Notes: generated by a model not told the origin, from the letters alone. Counted from the stretch's first letter, positions 1-5,674 are shown. The stretch is 9,470 bases of DNA from Bordetella parapertussis (GCA_945867725.1 CAMBJI010000056.1:1-9470), one strand, 5' to 3'. Numbers and translations: made by a program.

Positions 1-246
1 ACCGACGATTGCATCAACTGCGACGTCTGTGAACCGGAATGCCCCAACGAAGCCATCTTCATGGGGCCGCTGATCTATGAGATCAACCCGGACAAATGTA
101 CCGAGTGCGTCGGACATTTCAACGAGCCCCAATGTCAACAAGTCTGCCCCGTGGCTTGCATTCCCATCGACCCCGCTCACACCGAAAGTCGTGAGGCTCT
201 GGAGGCGAAATATCAGCGGTTGATCATGAAGGCTTCGGCTACCTGA
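1..246 (+). CDS. yfhL: YfhL/Alvin-type 2[4Fe-4S] ferredoxin, 5' end cut by window
   Basis: A small soluble electron carrier with two [4Fe-4S] clusters. The frame is open from base 1 (T-D-D-C-I-N-C...) and ends at TGA 244-246, giving 81 visible residues. Cluster motif 1 is C-x2-C-x2-C-x3-C-P (CINCDVCEPECP). Motif 2 has the spaced form C-x2-C-x8-C-x3-C-P (CTEC...C..VCP) that marks Allochromatium vinosum-type ferredoxins, and a charged C-terminal helix follows (EALEAKYQRLIMKA). Compared with E. coli YfhL, only about five or six N-terminal residues lie outside the window; the ATG at 61 is internal and would delete cluster 1. The gene is convergent with ychF, with 60 bp between the stops and no obvious intrinsic terminator. 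The redox partner cannot be told from the sequence. Confidence 0.93.
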   Translation, partial: TDDCINCDVCEPECPNEAIFMGPLIYEINPDKCTECVGHFNEPQCQQVCPVACIPIDPAHTESREALEAKYQRLIMKASAT

Positions 247-306
247 GTTTGCGTGGATCGACGCCATCCTCTGCGCCGACTTCAGGCTTGGTAAGGTTGC
301 GGTACT

Positions 307-1398
307 TCAGACGTTGAACAGGAAGTTCAGCACATCCCCATCCTTGACGATGTATTCCTTGCCCTCGGCGCGCATCTTGCCGGCCTCTTTGGCGCCTTGT
401 TCGCCTTTGTGCGTGAGGTAGTCGTCAAATGCGATGGTCTGTGCGCGAATGAAGCCGCGTTCAAAGTCTGTGTGAATCACACCTGCAGCCTGCGGTGCGC
501 TGTCACCTTTGTGAATAGTCCAGGCGCGCACTTCTTTGACGCCGGCGGTGAAATACGTCTGTAGTCCAAGCAGTCCGAAAGCTGCGCGAATGAGACGATT
601 CAAACCGGGTTCTTCCATGCCCATGTCGGCCAGGAAGGCGCCTTTGTCTTCATCATCCAGATCGGCAATCTCGGCTTCCAGGGCAGCGCAAATCGCGACG
701 ATGGGCGCGTGCTGGCTGTTGGCGTACTCGGTTAACTGATCCAGTAGCGGATTATTCTTGAAGCCCGCATCCGACACATTGGCGACATACATGGCGGGCT
801 TGGCAGTGATCAGGCAAAGCGGCTTGAGTAATTCCATTTGTTCTTTGTCCAAACCCATCGCTCGCACCGGTTTGGCGTCATTGAGCTGGACTAGTACTTT
901 TTCCAGCAGAGCCACCAGCGCAGTAGCGTCTTTGTCGCCGGAGCGCGCTTTTTTAGTTTCGCGATGCACCGTTTTTTCAACGGTGGTCAGATCAGCCAGT
1001 GCGAGTTCGGTCTGAATCACGGCAATATCATCCAGCGGGCTGACCTTGCCTGCCACGTGAATGACATTCGCATCTTCAAAACAGCGCACGACATTGACGA
1101 TTGCATCGGTTTCGCGAATGTGCGCGAGGAATTGATTACCCAGACCTTCGCCTTTGGAGGCGCCCGCCACCAGTCCTGCGATATCGACGAATTCCACCGT
1201 GGCGGCCAGTATGCGTTCCGGTTTGACGATCTCGGCTAATTGCGCCAGCCGCGAATCGGGGACCTCGACCACGCCGACATTGGGCTCGATGGTGCAGAAG
1301 GGATAGTTTTCAGCCGGGATGCCGGCCTTGGTCAGTGCATTGAAAAGCGTGGACTTGCCGACGTTGGGCAGACCAACGATGCCGCATTTGAGACTCAT
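307..1398 (-). CDS. ychF: Redox-regulated/ribosome-binding ATPase YchF (Obg family)
   Basis: A P-loop NTPase of the Obg/YchF (OLA1) family that prefers ATP and binds the ribosome in the cytoplasm. The 363-residue product, near-collinear with E. coli YchF, starts [17 protein letters not shown]. The Walker A/G1 motif GLPNVGKS is at residues 9-16, the switch motif is DIAGLV, and the G4 region reads ANVSD, the relaxed version of NKxD typical of the family. The C terminus is a TGS domain ending [11 protein letters not shown]. The frame stays open upstream to 1563, but the start at 1398 is chosen because it gives the family N terminus and has AGGA 8 nt upstream. The gene diverges from the sugar transferase across a 195-bp gap. 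In Pseudomonas it directly follows pth; here hns and the transferase lie between them. Confidence 0.97.
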   Translation of the reverse strand: MSLKCGIVGLPNVGKSTLFNALTKAGIPAENYPFCTIEPNVGVVEVPDSRLAQLAEIVKPERILAATVEFVDIAGLVAGASKGEGLGNQFLAHIRETDAIVNVVRCFEDANVIHVAGKVSPLDDIAVIQTELALADLTTVEKTVHRETKKARSGDKDATALVALLEKVLVQLNDAKPVRAMGLDKEQMELLKPLCLITAKPAMYVANVSDAGFKNNPLLDQLTEYANSQHAPIVAICAALEAEIADLDDEDKGAFLADMGMEEPGLNRLIRAAFGLLGLQTYFTAGVKEVRAWTIHKGDSAPQAAGVIHTDFERGFIRAQTIAFDDYLTHKGEQGAKEAGKMRAEGKEYIVKDGDVLNFLFNV

Positions 1399-1579
1399 GG
1401 AGAAGATCCTGAAACGTTGGGATGGCGCGAAGCGGGTGCCGGTTCGGACAATACGAAGGGCTCGAACAAAGCACAGTGCGAAAGGCGCTATTGTAACCAA
1501 GCCGGCCACCGATGAGACCGCAGTTGGGATATCGGAAAAATTGTTTACACTGCGCCCGGTCACATACCAAAAGCCCGCT

Positions 1580-1597
1580 ATGAAAGGATTCGAATGA
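1580..1597 (+). promoter_or_regulatory. RBS of the sugar transferase inside a five-codon ORF
   Basis: The Shine-Dalgarno AAAGGA at 1583-1588 lies 5 nt before the ATG at 1594 and fixes that start. The same bases form a tiny frame ATG-AAA-GGA-TTC-GAA-TGA (1580-1597) whose TGA overlaps the gene's ATG as ATGA. Whether the mini-frame is translated is unknown, and it has no convincing SD of its own. Confidence 0.5.
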
Positions 1598-2208
1598 AAC
1601 GCGTTGTTGATGTCGTTGTTGCGCTCCTACTGTCGGTGATGGCTTTGCCGCTGGTTTTGCTGATTGCGGTACTGATTCGTCTGGATTCACCGGGCCCCAT
1701 CATGACGCGCTCGCACCGGGTAGGTCGCAATGGCCGTATGGTCAAGGTCTGGGAATTCCGCACTGCGAACGCCGAACCGGACGCGATGGAGACCGTAGCC
1801 GGCTGTCAGGGTGAGGAAGTGACGCGGATCGGCGCGGTATTGCGCAGACTCGGTATGGGCCGTTGGCCCTTGCTGCTGACGGTGTTGCGCGGTGACTTGT
1901 CCATGGTCGGGCCGCGCGCTGAATTGCCGCGCTATGTTGGTTGTTATCCAACGCCGATGCGAAAACTCGTTTTGTCGGTCAAACCTGGATTGGTGGATCT
2001 GGCTTCGATTGAATTCCGCGATGAGCAAAAACTGCTGGCCAATCTCGAGGGCGAGGCGCTGGAGGAAGCCTATGTCGAGCAGGTGCTGCCCATACGGCTT
2101 GAGTACGCCAAGCGCTATATCGAAAACCAGAGTTTACTGATGGATGTGCGTATCCTCCTTCGCGCGGCAGTGGCGCCGTTGCTGCCACACGTAAAAAAGC
2201 CGCTCTAA
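1594..2208 (+). CDS. Short sugar transferase (PF02397-like, monotopic PGT fold) lacking the Asp-Glu catalytic dyad
   Basis: A 204-residue protein of the bacterial sugar transferase family, whose active members (PglC, the WcaJ C-terminal domain) move a sugar-1-phosphate onto undecaprenyl phosphate at the inner membrane face. It has the N-terminal hydrophobic re-entrant helix with a central proline (about residues 4-28, P19), the DSPGP motif (31-35), RVGRNG (42-47), FRT (55-57), TRIG..LRR (77-85), [12 protein letters not shown] (97-108) and a [15 protein letters not shown] segment. It is of the short one-domain PglC type, without the WcaJ four-helix N terminus. Oddly, the usual SLDELPQL reads LGMGRWPLL: the Asp-Glu dyad is Gly89-Arg90. 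The usual Q before the RxG motif is Ser40, and KFRTM is EFRTA (E54, A58). The frame is intact, so it may be a dead or repurposed paralog. No other polysaccharide gene is nearby. Confidence 0.88.
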   Translation: MKRVVDVVVALLLSVMALPLVLLIAVLIRLDSPGPIMTRSHRVGRNGRMVKVWEFRTANAEPDAMETVAGCQGEEVTRIGAVLRRLGMGRWPLLLTVLRGDLSMVGPRAELPRYVGCYPTPMRKLVLSVKPGLVDLASIEFRDEQKLLANLEGEALEEAYVEQVLPIRLEYAKRYIENQSLLMDVRILLRAAVAPLLPHVKKPL

Positions 2209-2215
2209 GGCGGCT
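2193..2215 (-). terminator. Rho-independent terminator of hns, overlapping the convergent gene's stop codon
   Basis: On the minus strand the stem AGCCGC/GCGGCT (6 bp, 6-nt loop) is followed directly by six T (plus-strand A-run 2193-2198). It lies about 25 nt past the hns stop. The loop holds the TAA stop (2206-2208) of the sugar transferase, so the two convergent units overlap. On the plus strand no T-run follows, so it should work mainly for hns. Confidence 0.75.
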
Positions 2216-2239
2216 AGATGCTTACCTGAATTCAGAACC

Positions 2240-2539
2240 TCATGCAGTCTGAATGCGGAATTGAGCTTTGTCACGTCCCGCCATCCATTTTGGTGGCTTT
2301 CCGCGTCCGCTCCAGGTTTCACCCGTGACGTTATTACGATACTTGGGTGCCACCGGGCGACGGACCATTTTCATGGGTTTTCTCTTGCCGCCAAGTCCCA
2401 AATCCTCAGGTGAGAGGTTGTATTCCTTCATTTTTGCGTGAATATCTGCAATCGCATTAGTCAGCTCATTTTTTCTGGCTAATTCAGCTTCCTTTTGCAG
2501 TTTCTCAATTTGACCCTTCAGTTCCTTGTAGCTCGTCAT
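2240..2539 (-). CDS. hns: H-NS family nucleoid-associated protein
   Basis: A DNA-binding, oligomerising protein that coats AT-rich DNA and silences acquired genes. From the chosen start (MTSYKELKGQ...) it has 99 residues, the usual size for betaproteobacterial H-NS. Residues 1-45 form a charged coiled-coil oligomerisation region (ELKGQIEKLQKEAELARKNE...). Residues 46-65 are a Gly/Lys/Arg-rich linker (GLGGKRKPMKMVRRP), and the C-terminal DNA-binding motif reads TGETWSGRGKPPKWM, with the RG(K/R) minor-groove loop of the family. Two in-frame upstream ATGs (2551, 2566) exist, but GGGGA sits 5 nt before the ATG at 2539 and family proteins begin M-x-x-Y-K-E-L. A consensus -10 and A-tract-rich DNA lie upstream, which suits autorepression (inferred). 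It has its own terminator and is convergent with the sugar transferase. Confidence 0.93.
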   Translation of the reverse strand: MTSYKELKGQIEKLQKEAELARKNELTNAIADIHAKMKEYNLSPEDLGLGGKRKPMKMVRRPVAPKYRNNVTGETWSGRGKPPKWMAGRDKAQFRIQTA

Positions 2540-2544
2540 TTCAA

Positions 2545-2549
2545 TCCCC
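2545..2549 (-). promoter_or_regulatory. RBS that decides the hns start
   Basis: On the minus strand GGGGA lies 5 nt before the ATG at 2539. The alternative ATGs at 2551 and 2566 have no purine-rich SD at a normal distance. Confidence 0.55.
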
Positions 2550-2608
2550 ATCAAGTGAAGTTTCATTCAACACACAACGTATCGGACATTGTTGTGGCCA
2601 GTGCGCGC

Positions 2609-2614
2609 ATTATA
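2609..2614 (-). promoter_or_regulatory. Likely hns promoter -10 box
   Basis: On the minus strand the hexamer is TATAAT, a perfect -10, predicting a start near 2602 and a leader of about 60 nt before the hns ATG. No good TTGACA lies 16-18 bp upstream (about TACTTT at 17 bp); a TTGATA is only 10 bp away. The promoter may rely on the AT-rich upstream DNA. The start site is inferred. Confidence 0.5.
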
Positions 2615-2628
2615 GGTGAGCTATTATC

Positions 2629-2707
2629 AAAAAAGTATTAATAATTGCCTTTTTTGTAAAAATAATCCAAGTGGCTGATTTTTATGGAGATTCGTTAATT
2701 CATTTTT
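2629..2707. other. Phased A/T tracts (probable intrinsically curved DNA)
   Basis: Homopolymer tracts lie at 2629-2634 (A6), 2650-2655 (T6), 2658-2662 (A5), 2679-2683 (T5) and 2703-2707 (T5). Centre-to-centre steps between 2631.5, 2652.5, 2681 and 2705 are 21, 28.5 and 24 bp, and 2660 to 2681 is 21 bp, close to two helical turns. Such DNA is typically curved and is a preferred H-NS substrate. The location just upstream of the hns -10 fits autoregulation (inferred). Confidence 0.5.
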
Positions 2708-2714
2708 ATCCACA
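2706..2714 (+). promoter_or_regulatory. Consensus DnaA box
   Basis: TTATCCACA is an exact match to the strong DnaA-binding consensus, placed in the AT-rich region upstream of hns. I found no second box nearby, so it is not a replication origin; a single box could link hns transcription or DnaA titration to replication (inference). A chance match in AT-rich sequence is possible. Confidence 0.4.
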
Positions 2715-2778
2715 GAAACATTCTTGGCTTATTTCCCCCATTAATGTGCGGGGCGACTACCGGAGTATCCGAGCCGTA

Positions 2779-2799
2779 AACGCTAAATACCCTAGCGTT
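2779..2799. repeat. Perfect inverted repeat, 7-bp arms
   Basis: AACGCTA (2779-2785) and TAGCGTT (2793-2799) are perfect complements around a 7-nt spacer (AATACCC). There is no T-run on either side, so it is not an intrinsic terminator. It may be an operator-like dyad or a small hairpin. Confidence 0.5.
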
Positions 2800-2851
2800 G
2801 AAGCTATTGTTTCATTGCAGCGGCGGAATGCCATTGATCTGAATTAGGGAG

Positions 2852-3013
2852 ATGTCGAAAAAATCCGCGATGGATGCCGAACTAGCGCAGCCATGCATTA
2901 CAGCAGGCAGGAAAATCAAATGTCGGCTAACCGTTTGTACATTCGAAAGTTTCCAGTGGTTATTAATCGGCGCTGAACAAGGCGAGCGCCAAGCCGATTA
3001 TTCGAACGACTAG
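2852..3013 (+). CDS. Possible small ORF, 53 aa, unrecognised
   Basis: ATG at 2852 opens 53 codons to TAG at 3011, beginning MSKKSAMDAELAQP and ending ERQADYSND. The composition is mixed and soluble, with three cysteines (C20, C29, C34), and I recognise no domain. AGGGAG touches the ATG, too close for a normal SD. The inverted repeat at 2964-3000 lies inside it, and a weak plus-strand hairpin plus T6 (3051-3068, inside the 3' end of pth) follows 38 nt after the stop. It may well be chance; no promoter was found. Confidence 0.13.
   Translation: MSKKSAMDAELAQPCITAGRKIKCRLTVCTFESFQWLLIGAEQGERQADYSND
2964..3000. repeat. Compound inverted repeat downstream of pth
   Basis: The arms TAATCGGC (2964-2971) and GCCGATTA (2993-3000) pair over 8 bp. 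An inner pairing GGCGCT/AGCGCC offers a second stem sharing the same left arm. On the pth transcript it lies about 45 nt past the stop and has no T-run, so it could be a 3' stabilising or Rho-dependent end structure. The heptamer ATTCGAA occurs at 2941-2947 and again at 3000-3006, flanking the element in direct orientation. Confidence 0.55.
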
Positions 3014-3044
3014 TAACAGCCTGAGGAACAGCAAGGAGCGAGAT

Positions 3045-3638
3045 TCACGCGCCGGAGGCCGGTTTTTTGTCGGTATGCAGTTCCATCATCGCCTGTTCGA
3101 ATCGGCCCTCGCAGAGCAGGGGAATCACGGACAGGCTTCGGTCGATGCTGTCATCGATGAGCGATTGTTCTTCCTTGCGCGGGCGATGCAGCACAAAGTC
3201 GACGACCGCCTGTTGCAGTTGCAATTCGCGCGGGTGACCAATACCTAGGCGCAGTCGCCAATAATCCTGCGTGCCGAGTGCAGCAGTGATGTCTTTGAGC
3301 CCGTTATGCCCGCCGGATGAGCCTCCTTTTTTAATCTTTGCGCTACCGGGGGGCAAATCCAGTTCGTCATGGACGACCAGAACGGCTTCAGGCGCAATTT
3401 TGTAAAAGCGCGCCAGCGCACCGACGGATTGTCCAGAGCGGTTCATGAAGGTTTGGGGCTCGAGCAGCCAGACTTCTTCACCAGCCATCCGGATTTTCGC
3501 TGCAAGCGCATTAAAACGCGTTTCCCGCCGCAACTGGCCAGACGCCAATCGATCGACCAGCCAGAACCCGGCGTTATGGCGGGTAGTTTCGTATTCAGCG
3601 CCGGGATTGCCCAGCCCGACGATCAGACGTATGGACAT
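3045..3638 (-). CDS. pth: Peptidyl-tRNA hydrolase
   Basis: Releases peptides from peptidyl-tRNAs that drop off the ribosome, recycling tRNA; cytoplasmic and essential in most bacteria. The 197-residue protein (E. coli 194) starts [13 protein letters not shown]. All catalytic and binding positions are visible: N11 in GLGNPG, the catalytic His21 in TRHNAGF, N66 in FMNRSG, Asp91 in HDELDLPPG, and N112 in GGHNGLKDI. The tail ([10 protein letters not shown]) is variable, as usual. The frame could extend to a TTG at 3680, but ATG 3638 gives the family N terminus. Neither start has a clear Shine-Dalgarno; the leader before ATG reads CATCACCCAC. It follows rplY with a strong terminator between them, so it probably depends on read-through or a promoter within 3639-3714. 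Confidence 0.96.
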   Translation of the reverse strand: MSIRLIVGLGNPGAEYETTRHNAGFWLVDRLASGQLRRETRFNALAAKIRMAGEEVWLLEPQTFMNRSGQSVGALARFYKIAPEAVLVVHDELDLPPGSAKIKKGGSSGGHNGLKDITAALGTQDYWRLRLGIGHPRELQLQQAVVDFVLHRPRKEEQSLIDDSIDRSLSVIPLLCEGRFEQAMMELHTDKKPASGA

Positions 3639-3714
3639 GTGGGTGATGAATGAGGTGAGTGCAAAAGGATTATCTGCCAAGCCGCGGAACAGTCCGCATA
3701 TGAAGCGCCACCCG

Positions 3715-3745
3715 AAAAAAAGCCCGTCGCACGGACGGGCTTTTT
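3715..3745 (-). terminator. Strong Rho-independent terminator after rplY
   Basis: AGCCCGTC (3721-3728) and GACGGGCT (3734-3741) form a perfect 8-bp stem with a 5-nt loop, flanked by A7 (3715-3721) and T5 (3741-3745), so the stem extends into the A/T runs and is bidirectional in form. It serves rplY on the minus strand, about 20 nt after its stop, and separates rplY from pth. Confidence 0.9.
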
Positions 3746-3764
3746 CGCCTGTTGGCTCAGAAGA

Positions 3765-4373
3765 TTACTTCTTTTCTTCTGCAGCAGCAGGAGCGGCTGG
3801 CTCATCGGACTTGCCGCCACCCGGCACTGTCGCGGTTGCGATGGTGGGGTTGTCTTTTGCGTGCACGACCACCACGCCTGCGGGCAGTTTCAAATCTGCG
3901 ACGTGGAACGAGGTATTCACTTGCATGCTCGACAGATCAACTTCCACGAACGCGGGCAGATCTTTGGGCAAGCAACTGATATCAATCTCGTTCATGACGT
4001 GGCTGATGATGCCGCCGGAGAGTTTGATGGCCGGTGCTATGTCAGCATTGATGAAGCGCAGCGGTACCTTCATGTGGATCTTCTGGTTAGGATCCACGCG
4101 CTGAAAGTCAGCATGCAGCACCAGCGGTTTGAAGGCGTGCATCTGAAAATCACGCAGCAGCACTTTCTCGGATTTGCCATCAACTTCCAGGTCCAGAATC
4201 GACGAGTGAAAGGCTTCTTTTTTCAATGCGTGGAACAGCGCATTGTGGTCAAGTGAAACGTTGACCGGCGTAGCTGTGCCGCCATAAATAATGCCAGGGG
4301 TATGGCCAGCTCTGCGCAGGCGGCGGCTCGCTCCGGACCCCTGCTTAGTGCGTGGAAATGCGATAACTTTCAT
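3765..4373 (-). CDS. rplY: 50S ribosomal protein L25, long (CTC/TL5-type) form
   Basis: Binds 5S rRNA in the central protuberance of the large subunit. The protein has 202 residues, against about 94 for the short E. coli L25. Residues 1-95 are the 5S-binding domain ([31 protein letters not shown]...). Residues about 96-185 are the CTC-type beta domain ([38 protein letters not shown]). A low-complexity acidic/alanine tail ends [14 protein letters not shown] 4373 has a canonical AGGAG 5 nt upstream. The gene follows prs, as in Pseudomonas and most betaproteobacteria. The 62-nt stretch between the prs terminator and this start folds into two hairpins. A strong terminator closes the gene. Confidence 0.96.
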   Translation of the reverse strand: MKVIAFPRTKQGSGASRRLRRAGHTPGIIYGGTATPVNVSLDHNALFHALKKEAFHSSILDLEVDGKSEKVLLRDFQMHAFKPLVLHADFQRVDPNQKIHMKVPLRFINADIAPAIKLSGGIISHVMNEIDISCLPKDLPAFVEVDLSSMQVNTSFHVADLKLPAGVVVVHAKDNPTIATATVPGGGKSDEPAAPAAAEEKK

Positions 4374-4388
4374 GTTGACTCCTGTTAC

Positions 4389-4431
4389 GGGCTTATCGCC
4401 CTTTGCGTAAAGTCCCCCGCGACCAGGGGAC
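4389..4431 (-). promoter_or_regulatory. rplY leader with two hairpins
   Basis: In the minus-strand leader the stem GTCCCC/GGGGAC (plus 4426-4431 and 4412-4417; 8-nt loop) is followed by GGGC/GCCC (4398-4401 and 4389-4392; 5-nt loop) ending 15 nt before the ATG, close to the AGGAG. Structures like these could allow ribosomal-protein autoregulation or mark RNA processing of a prs-rplY read-through transcript; both are inferred. Confidence 0.35.
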
Positions 4432-4434
4432 CAG

Positions 4435-4459
4435 AAAAAAGACAGACATTAAGTGTCTG
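4435..4459 (-). terminator. Rho-independent terminator of prs
   Basis: On the minus strand CAGACA/TGTCTG (6 bp, 5-nt loop; plus 4443-4459) is followed by T-C and then T6 (plus A-run 4435-4440). It begins 12 nt after the prs stop. The stem is only moderately GC-rich, so some read-through into rplY is plausible. Confidence 0.7.
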
Positions 4460-4471
4460 CCCAAATTAAAT

Positions 4472-5437
4472 TCAGCTAGCTGCCTCATCTTCGGCAAACA
4501 GCGACATGACCGAATCACCCTTGCTGATGCGGCGAATAGTTTCAGCTAGCAGTGCAGCGCATGAGAGCTGACGGATTTTCTTGCAGGCTTTTGCCTCTTC
4601 GCTCAGCGGTATCGTGTCAGTGACGACCAATTCATCCAGCGGTGATTTTGAAATCCGTTCAATCGCCGGGCCTGACAGTACCGCGTGCGTGCAATAGGCA
4701 ATGACTTTTTTCGCGCCGCGTTCTTTCAACACTTCTGCTGCTTTGGTCAGTGTGCCGGCGGTATCGACCATGTCATCCATGATCACGCAATTGCGTCCAT
4801 CGACTTCACCAATGATGTTCATCACTTCCGACACATTGGCTTTCGGCCGACGCTTGTCAATAATCGCCAAATCGCAATTGAGACGCTTGGCCAGTGCTCT
4901 TGCACGAACAACGCCACCAACATCGGGTGACACCACTAGCAAGTCGTCGTAGTGCTTTTCCACTAAGTCAGACAGCAGAATGGGTGACGCGTAAATGTTA
5001 TCGACGGGGATATCGAAAAATCCCTGAATCTGATCTGCATGCAGATCCATAATCAGCACCCGGTCTACGCCCGCTTCCTGCAGCATATTCGCCACCACTT
5101 TGGCCGAAATCGCGACGCGCGCAGAACGCGGACGACGATCCTGCCGCGAATAACCGTAGTACGGCAGTACAGCGGTAATTCGGCCAGCCGACGAGCGCTT
5201 GAGTGCATCAACCATCAGCATGATTTCCATCAAGTGATCATTGGTCGGTGCGCAGGTCGATTGCAGTACGTAGACGTCCTTGCCGCGAACATTCTCGTTG
5301 ATCTCGACGACGATCTCACCGTCAGAGAACTGGGACACCACCGCCTTGCCCAGAGCAATGCCAAGCTGAAGTGCTACGCCATCGGCGAGTGCCGGATTGG
5401 CGTTTCCGGTAAAAACCATCAGGTTCTCTTGCGACAT
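4472..5437 (-). CDS. prs: Ribose-phosphate pyrophosphokinase (PRPP synthase, class I)
   Basis: Makes PRPP from ribose 5-phosphate and ATP for purine, pyrimidine, histidine, tryptophan and NAD synthesis; a cytoplasmic hexamer. It has 321 residues (E. coli 315). Visible motifs are FSDGE (37-41), the ATP-binding [10 protein letters not shown] (93-102), the metal/ATP-binding [11 protein letters not shown] (131-141, His133), the flexible catalytic loop KRRPKA (195-200), and the PRPP-binding motif DDMVDTAGT (221-229). ATG 5437 has AGGGA 4 nt upstream. The tRNA-Gln gene precedes it and rplY follows. The leader holds a perfect CTGTTAACAG palindrome and a long hairpin that could serve regulation. A terminator directly follows the stop. 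Confidence 0.98.
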   Translation of the reverse strand: MSQENLMVFTGNANPALADGVALQLGIALGKAVVSQFSDGEIVVEINENVRGKDVYVLQSTCAPTNDHLMEIMLMVDALKRSSAGRITAVLPYYGYSRQDRRPRSARVAISAKVVANMLQEAGVDRVLIMDLHADQIQGFFDIPVDNIYASPILLSDLVEKHYDDLLVVSPDVGGVVRARALAKRLNCDLAIIDKRRPKANVSEVMNIIGEVDGRNCVIMDDMVDTAGTLTKAAEVLKERGAKKVIAYCTHAVLSGPAIERISKSPLDELVVTDTIPLSEEAKACKKIRQLSCAALLAETIRRISKGDSVMSLFAEDEAAS

Positions 5438-5455
5438 GGAATCCCTGACTACAGT

Positions 5456-5465
5456 CTGTTAACAG
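5456..5465. repeat. 10-bp perfect palindrome in the prs leader
   Basis: CTGTTAACAG is a perfect dyad 19-28 bp upstream of the prs ATG, overlapping the space before the Shine-Dalgarno. It could be an operator site or chance; no regulator is assigned. It does not look like the E. coli PurR box. Confidence 0.3.
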
Positions 5466-5469
5466 TTTG

Positions 5470-5512
5470 AAAAGCCGCCAATACCGGGAATTGCTTCCGG
5501 CACTGGCGGCTT
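5470..5512 (-). terminator. Hairpin plus T4 between tRNA-Gln and prs (terminator or prs leader element)
   Basis: On the minus strand AAGCCGCCA/TGGCGGCTT (9 bp; plus 5504-5512 and 5472-5480) encloses a second bulged stem built on CCGG, and the right arm runs into TTTTC. It ends about 33 nt before the prs ATG and starts 65 nt after the tRNA 3' end. It fits termination of the tRNA transcript. It could equally lie in the prs mRNA leader, because TTGATC (minus, near 5550) and CATAAG (near 5532) could form a weak promoter ahead of it. Confidence 0.55.
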
Positions 5513-5577
5513 CGTCGAATTTGGTGACTTATGCAAGCCTGCCAACCGGATCAATCCTTAGCGGCAGACAAATAAAA

Positions 5578-5654
5578 TGGCAGGGGAACAAGGATTCGAA
5601 CCTTGGAATGCTGGAATCAAAATCCAGTGCCTTAACCAACTTGGCGATTCCCCT
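5578..5654 (-). tRNA. tRNA-Gln (anticodon TTG)
   Basis: On the minus strand the gene runs from AGGGGAA to GCCA, 77 nt with encoded CCA. The acceptor stem AGGGGAA/TTCCCCT is a perfect 7 bp. The D loop is of AGTTGGTTAAG type, the anticodon stem is CTGGA/TCCAG with loop TTTTGAT (anticodon TTG), and the T arm is CAAGG-TTCGAAT-CCTTG. It lies between ispE and prs, where betaproteobacteria usually carry it. The 45-nt gap to the ispE stop allows co-transcription with ispE or a promoter at the end of ispE. Confidence 0.97.
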
Positions 5655-5674
5655 ACACAACCCAGAGTCCGGCG

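Larger units (their letters stand above)
2540..3044. other. Long intergenic region between hns and pth
   Basis: About 500 bp without a recognisable gene. The part next to hns (about 2610-2740) is strongly AT-rich and holds the hns -10 box, phased A/T tracts and one consensus DnaA box. The part next to pth (about 2760-3040) is of ordinary composition and holds two inverted repeats and a 53-codon plus-strand frame of doubtful status. I see no IS ends, tRNA remnant or CRISPR repeat. The ancestral neighbour of pth on this side is ychF, so the whole stretch belongs to the inserted segment. Confidence 0.7.

Noticed and set aside
1399..1563. 55-residue N-terminal extension of YchF
   Set aside because: The family protein starts at [12 protein letters not shown] with an AGGA upstream; the extension lies in the divergent promoter region.
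2920..2976. 18-codon basic ORF (MSANRLYIRKFPVV...) with a fair RBS (AGGA at 7 nt)
   Set aside because: Too short to judge, no downstream gene on that strand for it to lead, and it overlaps the other small frame; likely chance.
3051..3068. Plus-strand hairpin and T6 as a firm terminator
   Set aside because: The stem is only 4-5 bp with a 3-nt loop and the bases encode the pth tail (KKPASGA); kept only as part of a low-interest finding.
3684..3697. GCGGA-ACAG-TCCGC hairpin upstream of pth
   Set aside because: A small stem with no T-run or conserved context; could be in the pth leader, but nothing supports a function.
3445..4104. A 219-codon open frame on the plus strand across the start of pth and most of rplY
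   Set aside because: It lies antisense to two well-conserved genes and crosses the strong terminator at 3715-3745; its product shows no family pattern.
4473..4550. Repeated TTCAGCTAGC at the end of prs and again near 4540
   Set aside because: Both copies lie in normal prs coding sequence; a short chance repeat.
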